Below, piece by piece: positions 1 through 12,200 of a stretch of DNA of 64,000 nucleotides. Origin of the DNA: Micrasema longulum. Taxonomy: Eukaryota; Arthropoda; Insecta; Trichoptera; Brachycentridae. The stretch is taken from assembly GCA_022494885.1 (NCBI GenBank), contig JAGVSM010000932.1:372001-436000 (forward strand), given 5' to 3'. The position numbers were made by a program, and so were the translations under genes. The notes under the pieces were generated by a model. That model saw nothing but the letters and a program-made list of their open reading frames with translations. It was not told the DNA's origin and did not search any database. How positions within the stretch are numbered: the first letter of the stretch is position 1; each line of letters begins with the position of its first letter.

Positions 1-479
1 TCCCTCAAATTTATAACGAAACTCGTATGTATTATGAACAGGTATTTTTTTTTGTTTATTTTTAAACTTTACATACATAATGTTAATTGTATATTGGCGG
101 GATTATTGCCAAATGGAAATTTCTTCCAACTAACAAATAAAGGTTTAGTTTTTGTAATTCAACTTTTTTACATTTATTTATTTAATGCACTAAATACACA
201 ATTTGACGTAGACACAATTATATGTTTTTTATGTCCCGACTTGTTAGAGTGTTAAATCGGGACTCTTCAATATATAAATCAAAAATATTTATTTACATAT
301 TGAAACAATATACAGGTAATCAAAATAATATGCAAAATAATCAAAACAATATACAAAATAATAATAGAAAAATATACAAAATATTAATAGAAAAATTTTA
401 ATAGTAAAAATTTATACATGTCGAAAAATGGAATGTAGAAAAGTTATATAACAATACGTATGACAGTGATGATATACAC
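1..479. other. A+T-rich spacer, no gene recognised
   Basis: Short open frames here lack coding character. The stretch from about 285 to 410 is a degenerate tandem array built on an AATAATATAC-like unit and abuts the LINE tail to its right, so it may be that element's simple-repeat 3' end. Confidence 0.4.
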
Positions 480-1035
480 ATATACGTATAGGGATAATAA
501 TGAAGACAGCAGCGATGTTATATATTTATTCCCGAAGCAATCTCATACAGTGGTCTCTACCCCTCGATACAATCCAATGATTGGATCTTCATCTTAAATA
601 TAGACGTGGTTTTGGAGAACTTAATATGTTCATCCAAGACGTTCAACACTCTTGGAGCTATATATGAAAAGTGTCTCCGAGCAAACATCGTACGCGTTCT
701 CGGTATTAAGAAGTTTAAGTTACGCAAAAACCTCGTACGAGCATTCTATTAGGACCTCCTTCCGTAGTCGCCTGACCAGAAAATTGTCAATACATTCTTG
801 ATATAGATTTAACGAATATCACTTTGACACTTCTCATACCACAATTTGCTTTTTGAAACACAGAGTTCCAGTCACTAGCCTCAAACAAAACAACTGTGTC
901 ATCAGTAAACGCTATAGTTTTTCCGCCATTACTCAAATCACACAAAGAGTTTGTATATAGGAAGAAGAGAACAGGTCCCAAGACACTTCCTTGTGGAACT
1001 CCATAATAATAACTCAATACGCAAAACATATTCAA
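480..1035 (-). mobile_element. LINE fragment: end of reverse transcriptase and ORF C-terminus
   Basis: Read on the minus strand, 1035 to 830 encodes the reverse-transcriptase core GVPQGSVLGPVLFFLYTNSL followed by FTDDTVVLF, the equivalent of the catalytic YADD box with two changes. Further downstream, about 700 to 540, the frame resembles the C-terminus of jockey/R1-like ORFs (SYIAPRVLNVLDEHIKFSK). The element is 5'-truncated, and frame changes and stops show it is dead. The family is inferred from motifs only. Confidence 0.75.
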
Positions 1036-1134
1036 TAAAAAAAAAAAGTTAAAGATATGCGGAATTAATTCATTAATAACCCTTAATCAATAAACTCAAT
1101 GGGAAACAGGAATAAAAAGGAAAGAGGAAATGAG

Positions 1135-1285
1135 GAGAGATTAGGGAAGAAAAAGGAGAAGCTTCTTCAGACGTGATTTAAACAGAGACACTGTAGTAAC
1201 ACCTCTGATTGTGGATGGGAGATAATTCCACAGTCGGGCCGCACGATATGAGTTAGAGAAGAAAGAAAAATTGTGGAAAGAGGGT
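1135..1285 (-). mobile_element. LINE ORF C-terminus fragment
   Basis: The minus-strand frame reads SYRAARLWNYLPSTIRG followed by SLFKSRLKKLL. This is the standard C-terminal signature (R..RLWN.LP..IR, then FK..LKK.L) of many insect non-LTR retrotransposon ORF2 proteins. It is separate from the reverse-transcriptase fragment at 480-1035 and probably another family. Confidence 0.65.
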
Positions 1286-1299
1286 GCTTTGAGAATAAA

Positions 1300-2480
1300 A
1301 ACAAAGAGATAAAACATGAATTGATAAGCGTTTTATCCGATTAATTCTCGTTATTTAAAGCAATGGTATGTGTGCATATAATTTAATCTTCATTTCTATG
1401 AGTTTTTATATTGTTGGGTTAAGTTAATGTATGCGAAATTTGTCCTGTTGAAGTTCCGTTTTTCCACTGAGGAAAACCCGTTGAATATGTATAAAAATGC
1501 AAATTAAAATTATTATGAATGAATGCGATATTATCATTCAAACGATAGACGAGAAGCTCGGGAAGATTTTAATATGAAAAGGACGCTATCGAATAATTAT
1601 ACCTAGGTTGACCTGGAAAGTAAATTAGCATAATAAATAATGTTATTATTAACATATATTATACACATTCGTTGGAAACATGGTGGATTAGCATTCAGGG
1701 CGATTACAATTCTTGGCTTCTGCCATGAAATGCGAAGGTACTGGATAATATGAAAGCGATACAAATACATTTGTACGGTAATCATACAAGAAATGGGGTG
1801 AAATGATTGATTGCACGAATTTATAATGTATGATTATTATAGAGGGAAAAATATGAAATAAAGTTTAAAAAAAAGGAAATTAACGTCCTTGTATAAATTA
1901 ACAAAAAAATAGCAGTGGGTTTGTACGTAGTTGCCATCGCTATTAAATTAGAGTAAAAAGTCAGTCGGGTTTGTTATGAATCCATGTGGGGAGTAATTAA
2001 ATTGAGTAATTAAAAAAAAGAACTCTGGAGTTTAAACATATGCAGAACGGTGAATGTTACACAGTGGATAATTATAGATGATTAAGCCCAGTAAATGTCT
2101 AAACTTTCATATTCCCTTCTCAAAAACGCTATCCACTTCTCTTGTAATAGGTAGAATAAAATATATAAAAAATAATTTAACATTTTAAATAAATATTAAT
2201 AAAAATAAATATTTACATTCCAAAAACGTTTAAAATTATAAATGAATATATTTGCTTTATTAAATATTTATAATATCGTTATATCGCACCTAAAAATACA
2301 CGTGTTTATTGGTCCATCACGGAACTCCTCCGAAATTGAACGTCGCGCCGTATCTTGTGTGTTGCCTTAATTTTGAAAAATGGCATCTTCCTAATACGAT
2401 AGCTTTTAAAGGTGATTTTGTAATTGATTTATTCGATGAAAGAAAACAATGTATTCGATTGATCTCAGTAAGGAAATAAA
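1300..2480. other. A+T-rich spacer with a foldback-repeat scrap
   Basis: No credible exon is seen. A short piece at about 2040-2160 (GTGAATGTTACACAGTG, then AGTAAATGTCTAAAC and CCCTTCTCAAAAA) matches the foldback family found complete at 30.15-30.65 kb. Confidence 0.45.
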
Positions 2481-2495
2481 TAAATAAGATTTATA

Positions 2496-2777
2496 TTGGC
2501 ATTCAAGATTGTGACCACGAGACACTCGCCCTTCAATATTGACAAGAATGTGTGCATAAATCAGAAACGTACATTATCATCGTTAGGTACTGTTGGTACG
2601 GTTAACCGATCAATAGCAAGTTCTACATTATCTCTGATCAATAGGACGATGACGCTAAAACTAGATGCAGCACAGAAGAATTCCTTTAGAAGGAGTTATT
2701 TGCATAAAAAGTGCATCAACTTATTATTTGAAGACCCAAAACAAATGATTGCGAAGTTAAAATATACGAGTATCTAA
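2496..2777 (+). CDS. Hypothetical open frame, possibly part of an exon
   Basis: This is a 93-codon frame with no in-frame ATG at its left end (it opens at a TTG). It encodes a basic, Ser/Thr-rich stretch (RTLSSLGTVGTVNRSIAS) and ends KLKYTSI-stop. Codon use looks slightly more gene-like than the surroundings. I recognise no domain, no clear splice acceptor and no upstream exon. It may be the terminal exon of an unseen gene, or chance. Confidence 0.15.
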   Translation: MAFKIVTTRHSPFNIDKNVCINQKRTLSSLGTVGTVNRSIASSTLSLINRTMTLKLDAAQKNSFRRSYLHKKCINLLFEDPKQMIAKLKYTSI

Positions 2778-2929
2778 ATATTAAATTCCAACTATTCAAA
2801 CATTTTAATCTAAATTAAAAAACACATGAGACCCACCCTATCTTAAATGATGTATCTTTTAGAATATAGCATCTAATTTTACGGAACCTATTTTAGATAA
2901 CAAAAGTTATATGTAAATAAAATATCATA

Positions 2930-3165
2930 TTTATTTATTTATTTGACGGACTTATGCAGTCCATTCTAACAATGGTAAATACAACTTCTTATAATAAATA
3001 CAGGCACTAATAAAATAAAATACAATTAAATAAAATTAAAGCTAGGACAAAAAAATTAAAAATTACTACCTCAAGACAAGATCCAGTCTATCTTAGTGAA
3101 TTTAAAATTCTGTATATAAATATATATATATATATTTTAATAAATTAATGTAAAACGAACTCCCT
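2930..3165. repeat. A+T-rich tract, possible LINE 3' tail
   Basis: The tract starts TTATTTATTTGACGGACTT, continues with a unique-looking segment, and runs into poly-(AATAAA)-like sequence and a (TA)n run at about 3118-3138. This resembles 3' ends of insect non-LTR elements, but no ORF is attached. Confidence 0.25.
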
Positions 3166-3412
3166 CTCAAATCATAATCATTCCCTTTCTGCACCAAATT
3201 CACACAGAATTGGTACACCAATCGCAGCGCATTTTTACACGAAGGCAAATTGATCAGTCTTACGCTTCAGGTACCAGTCCAGCGACTATGAAATATTCTA
3301 GTATAAAAACACCCTTACAAATAAATATTACATATCAACCATGTCGGGAATCGAACCCGAGACCTCTTGCATGGTATGCAAACGCGCTGACCATTACACC
3401 ACGAGGCCCTCT
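3165..3412 (-). mobile_element. SINE-A copy (tRNA-derived)
   Basis: On the minus strand the element begins with a tRNA-like head (GCCTCGTGGTGTAATGGTCA, then a GGGTTCGATTCCC B box at about 3345-3357). A body containing GTGTTTTTATACTAGAAT follows, and it ends near the ATTCCCTTTCTGCACC segment (plus strand). At least ten related copies or fragments occur in the window, so this is a SINE and not a tRNA gene. Confidence 0.85.
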
Positions 3413-3696
3413 CGAAACACGAGTTTTTACTCTATTAGAGAGGTAGAAGCGCTATTATTCATTATGTATGTACAAAACATTTGTACTTTCATACTTATTT
3501 TGGAAACATTTTTTCAATAACCGAATAAAATGAAAAAACTTTATATTTTCCAGAGAGGTACTTTTTTAAAAATGCATTTCGAACACGTTTTCTATTGCTT
3601 TTAGATGAAACGTCAAAATAACATTTAGGCATAAAACAAATAGTTTGTCGTAGTATTAAAGAAAAAGCTTTTGTGAAATTTCAAATAACTTTTACC

Positions 3697-5568
3697 ATGA
3701 ATAAAGAAAAATCTGGACAACTGGAGGCTGCTAAGTTGATTGCAAAGATAGAGCAACACTTAGGCGCAAATGTTCGGTGCCTGGAAAATTCTGAAGAAAT
3801 TTTATCTAAAATAAACAAACATGTACACGATAAAGATGAAAAAATAAAATCAATCGAAGAAAATAAAAAAAACATTGTTAGTAAGATCCTCAGAGAAAAA
3901 CTTTGTGTAAAAAAAAACCACAAAAAACCTGGAAAGTTAAATTCACTTACTAAAAAACAGAAGAAAAAATCTGTTTCAACCATAGATAGTGACACTAATA
4001 CCCAGGGTGAACCCGAAGAGTTGTCTCAAGAATCGCAGTCTACCGGAGCCTTGTTACCGGCGGCCGCGGCCGAGGGGAAGGGCGGCCGGACGAGCAGCAA
4101 CAAGTTGCGCAGAAGGAAGAGCAAGAAGACTTTGCAATCCAAGAGTGATTTGGTGATAGATACGAAAATTTCCGAGGGAAATATTCCTTCCGAATCGTGC
4201 GCTGCTCGTAAAGCCCGGCCTTATAGTCAGAAAAATGAAAAGCGGGACATAATGTCGTATCATGTAATAAAGGAAGGTCTAGAGTCTTCATACTGTCTGA
4301 GAGATTGGCAAGATATATTCTGTACCAAACCAGAAACTTTAATCTTCTACGACTTTATTAACGGAAATACGTACAAAAGATTAATAAAACTTACGAATAA
4401 AACCGCAAAAATTATATCCTGCCGATTTCATTCGATATTTTTCCCAGATTGCTTGCATATGGATTCTGAAACGATGAGCGTCGTTATGCTAAATGAAGTC
4501 AAATTATACCCTGGTTTATTCTTCAATTTCAATTTAACGTTTATGCCGAAAAGTTTGGAAAATGATTTCAAGGTGGAATTAATATTTGTCACAAACATAA
4601 GTAATCACATGACATTTATACCAGTTCCCGTTCAAGGTATACTAGCCGATTCAGTTGTAGAAGTAAATCCGTTGACGATAGATTTTGGATTAAAGCCTGT
4701 TTGGACCATCTGCGGCAAGACAAAAAAGTACAGAAAAGAAATAACTGTACTATGTTCAGGAAGAAGACCGATTGAATTGTTTGTCAAAAATTCTGAGAGT
4801 AATTCTCGTAGCCAGCGCCCTAACAAACCGTCAGGAAAATCCCAAGCATCAGCCAGTATGCAGGTGGCGCAATCCAGTCAGCGTTCCGAAAACGATTTGT
4901 GTAATGCCGAAGCAGAATCCACATTGGACTTGGAAGTATCGAAAACTTCACTAAGCGTAACGACAATTCTAGAAGATTGTATTCAACTGGCAACGGACGC
5001 TTTTTACTTTGAAAATCGTCACGTCACTCTTAAGCCAAACGTTCCCAATAAGATTTACGTTTGGTTTAAAAATGCAAAATACCTCGGTTTTCATCAAGCC
5101 CAATTCAATTTAGAATTTTCTAAGTACAGTAATAAGGCAACGGATAAAACGTCGTTGACGCTTTTTAACAAAAAGAAATTAACGTTATTTTCAGAAACTT
5201 ACGATTTGCCATTAGTAATTACTCCGACGACATTAGATCTGACTACGGCAAGGCTGAAACACGGATCAATCTACAGTAGTTTTTCCATATACAACGAACA
5301 CAAGAATTTGTCTGCCTGCGTTGAAATTGTCGAACCGAAGCTCGAAAATCATTTTTTAAAGATCACCCCTGAGAAGCTTTTTATTCAACCATTAAAAGTA
5401 CAAAAATTCAAAATTATTTACTCAGTAAAACATACATCAGAAGAAAATATTATACTGAACGATTCTGTTGTGAACATAAGCGTAACCTTACACGCGCGCA
5501 TTAAAAACGAAAAGTATAGCCACGCTCCACCTCTAAATATTCAAATATACGCTCCTTGTAATTTATAA
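3697..5568 (+). CDS. ASH/MSP-like domain protein, intronless (probable cilium/flagellum protein)
   Basis: This single-exon frame encodes 623 aa. The start is the first ATG (TTTTACCATGA); the frame is open 8 codons further up but without an ATG. Residues 1-105 are lysine-rich and probably coiled or disordered. Residues about 118-138 are coded by a sharply GC-rich patch (4050-4110: alanine, glycine, arginine). Residues about 205-345 hold beta-rich ASH/MSP-like repeats (ETLIFYDFINGNTYKRLIKL; VNPLTIDFGLKPVW, preceded by PVPVQG). A Ser/Gln-rich linker spans about 365-411, and a second beta-rich region spans 430-622. Such domains are typical of ciliary proteins (DLEC1, CFAP65, HYDIN). I favour a DLEC1-like identity but cannot confirm it. 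Lack of introns suggests a retrocopy or a testis-type gene. A poly(A) signal follows at 5668. Confidence 0.75.
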   Translation: MNKEKSGQLEAAKLIAKIEQHLGANVRCLENSEEILSKINKHVHDKDEKIKSIEENKKNIVSKILREKLCVKKNHKKPGKLNSLTKKQKKKSVSTIDSDTNTQGEPEELSQESQSTGALLPAAAAEGKGGRTSSNKLRRRKSKKTLQSKSDLVIDTKISEGNIPSESCAARKARPYSQKNEKRDIMSYHVIKEGLESSYCLRDWQDIFCTKPETLIFYDFINGNTYKRLIKLTNKTAKIISCRFHSIFFPDCLHMDSETMSVVMLNEVKLYPGLFFNFNLTFMPKSLENDFKVELIFVTNISNHMTFIPVPVQGILADSVVEVNPLTIDFGLKPVWTICGKTKKYRKEITVLCSGRRPIELFVKNSESNSRSQRPNKPSGKSQASASMQVAQSSQRSENDLCNAEAESTLDLEVSKTSLSVTTILEDCIQLATDAFYFENRHVTLKPNVPNKIYVWFKNAKYLGFHQAQFNLEFSKYSNKATDKTSLTLFNKKKLTLFSETYDLPLVITPTTLDLTTARLKHGSIYSSFSIYNEHKNLSACVEIVEPKLENHFLKITPEKLFIQPLKVQKFKIIYSVKHTSEENIILNDSVVNISVTLHARIKNEKYSHAPPLNIQIYAPCNL

Positions 5569-5667
5569 GAAAAACTGATTAACATTGTGTCTGTACTTTT
5601 GTAAATTTAGATGGTAAAAAGCTTAAAAATATTTCACATATTCATATTTTATATCATAGAAACTACA

Positions 5668-5673
5668 AATAAA
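5668..5673 (+). terminator. Poly(A) signal of the ASH-like gene
   Basis: AATAAA lies 100 bp after the stop codon at 5568, the first such hexamer on this strand. Confidence 0.5.
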
Positions 5674-5760
5674 ATTATACATAAAAAGCAATTATGTATT
5701 TTTACTTCTTAATTTACGAACTTTTATTTTTTAAGGTAAGACTTACAAATCAAAAATATA

Positions 5761-6138
5761 CAGGGTGTTCTTTAAACCCTGTCACATCCGAAACCACGAT
5801 GATCCGCATGAGCAAGAAGACATATTAGGATATTAAAAAAAATATTTAGAACGATTTTTGTTTTAAAAATAAAATATTTAAAAAAAACAAATGGTTGCTT
5901 ACTTCTGCAGGAAAGAAGCGAGGGGGGCGCGGCCGTGCAGTTATCGGTGTATTAGACTCCCCCTCTCCACTCCTCCTCGTTTCTCCGCTGCAGAAGTAGG
6001 TAACCATTTGTTTTTTTTCTATATTTTATTTTTTAAGATTGAAATCTTTCTAAAAAAATATTTTAATGTGCCAATATGTCTTCTTGCTCATACTAATCAT
6101 CGTGGTTTCGGATGTGATAGGGTTTAAAGAACACCCTG
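5761..6138. mobile_element. 378 bp foldback MITE, Tc1/mariner-type, TA target duplication
   Basis: The left end CAGGGTGTTCTTTAAACCCT is matched by the inverted right end AGGGTTTAAAGAACACCCTG. Inverted similarity continues inward (ATCCGAAACCACGATGAT against ATCATCGTGGTTTCGGAT; CAAATGGTTGCTTACTTCTG against AAGTAGGTAACCATTTG), so nearly the whole element folds on itself. TA dinucleotides flank both ends (5759-5760 and 6139-6140), as expected of Tc1/mariner relatives. There is no coding capacity. Confidence 0.9.
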
Positions 6139-6202
6139 TATAAATAACCCCAAGTGCATGAAATTAATGAAGTATATATTTTTTTTTTCTAGATCATAAA
6201 TT

Positions 6203-9200
6203 ATGGAGCCAAGAAATGTGACAGTACTGTTATTATTAACAATAGCTATATGCATAAATCCTAGTTCGAGCGATTTCAAATCAGCACAAACAGACAGACG
6301 ATCGAAAATCAGTGAAGTAAGAAATGCCATTTCCGAAACCAGCTCTATTGCCGAAGAGAGTGAATCACAAACTAGAATAATAAAAGAGATAGACGAACAT
6401 GGAGATGAAGTCAGCAAGGAAAAAAGAAAGATCGATAAATCAGATGTTCCCCATTCACGACAGAAACGTTTGCTATGGATTACTAATGATGGACGACTTG
6501 CACTGCCTCCTGGTACATCATTAGTTATTTCTCCGACGTTGTCTATGCCTTTTATTAGGCACCCCCCAGAAGGATTCTTTTCGAATTTGACCATTAGTCT
6601 TCCACTGACTGGTAAGTATTTTTAATTTACTTTTAATTACCCCCTTCCCCTTCACTGTGTTAAATAATAGTTCGATTGTTGCGAACTCCCGGATTTAATA
6701 AATATTAACATACCAACACGTAAAACTAGACAAAATACTATTATTGTCACCCTTTTCAACCCAACTATCATTGTCACTCACCTATACCTCGTATACCAAC
6801 ACAGACTAGGAAATGAATTTACCTCTCATATCGACATTTTTAACACGAGTCTCTGTGAATTCAAATCTCTTCATAAATATTTCATGATGTTCGATAGTAA
6901 CAATTAACGATTAATTTACAAAAGCTACTTAGGCCAATGATCTGCCGTGAACTCAGTTTATGTTCATCAATGTTTTGAGTATGTCCAAATGCTTGCAGAC
7001 TGGCTGGATTTTCTCCCTAGGGAGGTCTTCATATTTAAATTTGTTGCAACAAAGAGCGAAAACATTTTTGAGAAGGGAATGTGGGAGTCTAGGGATTTAC
7101 AGGGTTTATGACCTTACTTATATATTACTTCACAAAAGTAAACAGATGGAAGAGTTTAGGAAATATGGATGTTCAAAAATAGGCAGAATAGTGAATGTTA
7201 CACAGTGTGTAAAATGGCCACTTAAACCAGCCAATGGTCATAAGCCCTGTAAATGCCTAGACTCCCATATTCCCTTCTCAAAAAAATTTCCCTCTCTGTT
7301 GCAACAAATTAAAATCATTTTATGTTCATTATATATCGACTTTTTTATATTTTTTGTATGCTAACATACATAATATAATTTATTCGTATATACCTATTTT
7401 TCTTTTTACATATCCATGTTTTATTATTGTTTTTTATTTTTATATAACTGAACTCATTACAATATTATATTGTAAAAGACTCCTGTGCCGTATAATAAAT
7501 AAATAAAAATGATCTCCCGCTTAAATTGTTCGTTATTCTAATTTATATTGAACGAGCTAAACCCGGCAATGCTTTGCTATTGCTTGATTTGAGTTCTCGC
7601 TAAATAGATCAAACGAACTCAATCGAAAGATTGATATCAATTACTGTGTTTAGTCCAAATTAGATATGTACGTATACATTTTTTTTTTCGGTTTAGATAC
7701 ATTGTGAGGACAGAGAATTTTGATAAATAGGTGTTCGAGCATTGTTTTCCTGTCACTGTCTTGCAGATGCCTCCCCGATACTGTGCGAAAAAGACAAGAG
7801 ACAGAGTATCAGAATAAAAATTTCTGTAGTGGTATGTTTTGCGTTTTTCAAAAATAGCTATATTTGTATACCGTGCGCCCAAAGACAACAGATAAAACTG
7901 TGTTTTTTATGGGTTTGGATGGTTCTATTTCCCATAGTAAACTATTTTCAAAAAAACGAAACAATATAAGGACACGCCAATGGTAAATATCTATAATGTG
8001 TAAAAAAGAGCTCTGCGCTAGTTTGGACATGTAGAGCGAATGAACAACGAAAGAACGGCTAAAAATATTTACAATGCGAATGTTCATGGATGCAGAAATA
8101 TACGAAGACCGAGAAAGACATGGCATGACCAAATTCAACAAATACTTGAAGATGAACATGTTAAAAGTCGGAATAATTGGCGCGCGTGCATAAGAAGATC
8201 TATGAATGTAGAGGAAGCGAGATCTGAGTGCAAATATAGAGTAATGTGGCGCTCTATCCTCTCTGCCTACCCTTACGGAGAAACGGTATGATAGGTTGTT
8301 GTTGTTATTGTAAAAAAACATTTCTCTAGTGCCATAATTCAGAGAGAAAATACGTTTTTATGAAGAAAAGTCAGACCGCGTTTCCTCTTAAGATTAAACA
8401 TAATTAAGTATACTTACAAAACTTTAGTAAAAACCGTTCAGATAAACTTAAAAAAAATGTTTTTGTAACTTTTCATTGGTAAGTTGGTACCTTGATACTT
8501 ACTTATGATTGAATTCCAAATCTAAAAATGATAAATATTCAAATATTGAATTTAAGTATATACCTAAGTACTTGTTTATGTTCGAATTCTAAAACATAAA
8601 AAAATAAATTATTTTCAAATAAAGGATTCTTTTAGCAAATGTCAGACTGCTCAGGGATGCACTCTAGTCAGGAATGCGATTTTCAAAAATGTATAGAATG
8701 TCAGTTAATATTATTTTAGTATGACCAAAATTCCAGTAAAAAGAAATAAATGGGTGGAAATTATAAGGAATTCAATGAAATAATCTGACGAAGATCTATA
8801 AAAAAAATAATGTTGTTTGCAAATATTCAAAAACAAACTTTTTTTTTATACACAAAAAAATAACATTCATCCATTTTTTGTATGCGCAGTCTCGGCGAAT
8901 GCAACCCTGGTGATGGATAAAAAAAACATTATGGCTCCTAACTTTTTTGTACTTAATAAATAAAAGATTTTATGAGCTGTAAACCTTCTAGCGGTAAAAA
9001 TGTACATTTATCTGAAAAGAGCACGTAAATCGGTCCGGTAGTTATCGAGTCCATCGAGGACAACCATTCGAACATTGCTTTTTATATATATAGATGATAT
9101 ATTTTTATATAAATGCTCTTGTGGAAATGGCATTTCACATTAATTTTTTTTTAGATTTAAAGCATATATTGATATCAACGTTTCCCATTACGTAAAAGAA

Positions 9201-12200
9201 AAAAACACATTTTGCATAAATAAAGGGGAGTGACGTCTTACAATACTATGTTTTGTTCATTAGTAAATATTTTAATATAAAATATAAATTACGAGAAAAC
9301 ATATAAGTATTTTCAAAGAGTGCTCATAAAAAAATGTATTAATATAATTTTTGACTTCTTTCTTAAATATTCCCGATTGCACTTTTTATTTTCTATGTTC
9401 ATTCCTCTATGCAACATGCGATCAGTGGCACGGGATAAAAAGAGAACAAAACAAAATATAAATAATGAAGCACAATGCAGTGGTTAGAAGGCTATACTAC
9501 CCCGTGTAGTGAATCCCGAATTAAATTCGTGCTTTTTATGTACAGGTCCATTGTTTCACAATATTGAATTAAACATGAAGTTTTAGTTACCTAATAATAT
9601 GATTTTTTGTTAATTTTAAAACATAAGTTTAACAAGAAACCTTGTTTTATGAATAGTATTCCAAATTACCAGTTTTGTTAGAAAGTCAATGAAATGTTCA
9701 TAAATCACAGTTGAATCTGCAAATTTAACGCTCTGCGCATCATTTGATGTTGATGGAAAACGGATAAAATTGGGATTAAATATTATTCATTAGGTACCAT
9801 TAAACATACAAATGTAAACATGAATGTTCAATTATTGTGTGATTACTGATTAATACTTATAATTTTTGATGTTCTACGAAAAATTTCACCTTTTTTCAGA
9901 TATGATCAAAATTGAACACAAATTAGAAATAACATGTTGAGTATTTAAAATTGATAATTTTGGTTTACCTCTTTTGTTTGAAATAATCGGATTTTTGGTT
10001 TGAATTATTGAAAAACATAATAAATTGTTGTGTTATGTGTTGTTTTTTTTTACTAACTTTGAGTTTTTTTGTAAATACAACTAGAAAAGAATGACATTCA
10101 TAAATAAAATATTTTAAAACTATAAAAGTCGTTTTGATACGCCTAACATGAATAAATATTGTTTTATTTTATTTACTAACGTTGAAGCCTTATTTTCAAT
10201 ATGTGTGTGTGTGTTTTTTTAATCACCTACACTTTATTTGTTATTTGAATTCCTAAAAACTAAAGCAAAATCTAACGAGCTCTTTTTAACTTTTTAGTCG
10301 ACTTTGACAAGCTAGGTTTGACAGATAACGAGAATCCTTATGGGGCTTTGCCACCAATATTTTCCCGTTCAATGGGCAGAGCCGCGGGGGGGCTCTTGGC
10401 TGACTTTGTAGGGAAGTACTTAGACAGGAGGAGGGGGAAGAGAAGTATGGCGGAGGATGTACCGTCTCATGTCCAGGAAAAGATTATGGCTTTTCTACAC
10501 GGAGGCGAAAGGTAAGGAAAATAATAAAATGTAAAATCATTACAATTTTCAAATATTTTTTGTCGTTTCTCGCAAAATAATACGCTTAAAGGCCCAACTA
10601 CAGCTGTGAATTATTTTTAAAAGAGAAATAAAAGTTAATATTTTATAAACATAGTTATTTTGAACTAATGAACGGGCTGCCATTCGACCAGATTAGTTAA
10701 GAATTCATCCTCCAAATTAGACATGTATGTTATTTCAAAAGTAATATAGAAAAGTTAAATATAAATATACAGTATGTATATATATATATTTAAAAAATAA
10801 TTAAAAAATACTATTAAACCATATAAATGTGTAAGTATGTTCTTCTAAAACAAACAAATTAATATAAAAAAAATAATTGATATTACGTTTGATTTAAACT
10901 ATGCAAGTGGCCTTATTAAAGTCTGCCATTAAATTTAATTACATATATGTACATATGAATATTTTGTTAAAAACCGAAGTAATTTGCAAAAAAAAAACAT
11001 CAACACTTCAATCAACGTCGATTTCGTCGGCGGCGACGTTTAAATGAATTTGGTATGGACTGAACGAGGCTGAATAAATGTTACCTCGTTCAGAAAGATG
11101 GGAACAGAAGTGATCTTTATTGGAGGAGGAAAATACACGAAATTCGACTTACCTACTGTCGTCCTGATGATTTGACGTTGGTGCCTTGCTAAGGAAGCTG
11201 GTGGTCGAGAAGATGCTGACTATATAGCTATTCGTTTGAGTTGGCGGTCTTGTTGACTCGGGCATGTATTTATTAGTAACAAATCAAATTAAACAAGCCA
11301 GTATTGTAACGTCACTTAGTAAGAGATAACTACATGGCAGTTGCACGCCTTGGTATACATGAATTTTGAATGGTGCAGAGCTGCGCTAGGAAAACGGGAC
11401 GGGGGGAAGTTTGTGACTTGTATAGGTGGGTAGAAATAAATATTGAGAAAAAAAAATCATATGAAGTTGGTCCGAACATTGATAAAGATTTTGATATTAA
11501 GTAACAATAATACTAACACTCTATCAACTCAAATACAGTCTCTACAATCTACTGCAATTTTCATTACAATTTTTTTGGCAAGAACGTATATATTGTTGTA
11601 ATAGATTTCCTTGGATTGTGTATTGTCTGATTTACTTCGTGTTCCCTGTTTTAAGGAAGACATTTTAAATAGCAATTTGACAATTATATGCATTTATTTG
11701 ATATTTTGTACAGATTTACGCTTAGTGATTTTGTCATTTTTACTAACCCAACCTTGGTAAATAAATGTTTGTCGCAAGAGGCAAAATTAGCAGTTCACAA
11801 TGGAGTCCTGGTCCCGACCCTGATTTATGGGTCGTATGGGAGCGAAGTATGGACTTGGAAAAACAGGGATGAAAGTAGGCTAAATGCTGTCGAAATGCGA
11901 TCTCTCAGGTGAATGTGTGGTAAAACTATGTACGATAGATGCACAGATTTTGAGATCCGTACATTATGTAAGGCTGAGATAAGCATTATCGACAAAATCA
12001 AGAAAGGAGCTCTTCGTTGGTTTCGACATGTAGAGCGAATGGACAGCGAAAAAACGGCTAAAAATATTTACAGTACGAATGTGGATGAGTCTAGAAATAG
12101 AGGAAGACCGAGAAAGACATGGCATGACCGAATCCAATAAATACTTGAAGATGGACATGTTAAAAGTGTGAATAATCGGCGCGCGTGCATGAGAAGATGT

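Larger units (their letters stand above)
6612..10297 (+). other. Intron 1 of the DM4/DM12 gene
   Basis: The 3.7 kb intron holds a foldback element (6970-7325), a moderately repeated segment (7740-7940) and a LINE tail (7990-8295). The remainder, 8300-10290, is A+T-rich and shows no exon or element I can name, apart from a (GT)n run at 10203-10213. Confidence 0.7.

Noticed and set aside
3340..3410. tRNA-like sequence with A and B boxes (also at 13.6, 22.8, 26.1, 28.3, 31.3, 37.0, 54.7 and 59.1 kb)
   Set aside because: Each is the head of a dispersed repeat with a shared non-tRNA body and (GAT)n or A tail, and acceptor-stem pairing is poor. These are SINEs, not functional tRNA genes.
4040..4291. 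Minus-strand open frames opposite the ASH-like gene
   Set aside because: They follow from the GC-rich patch and codon use of the real plus-strand gene.
6960..7364. 134-codon open frame on the plus strand
   Set aside because: It lies wholly inside a foldback repeat, and matching repeats elsewhere do not keep the frame.
7552..9095. Possible Helitron-like or other element with ends AAACCCGGCAATGC and GCTTTTTATATATATAGAT
   Set aside because: The ends resemble common arthropod repeats, but I could not establish a consistent pair, a hairpin with CTRR, or a coding region.
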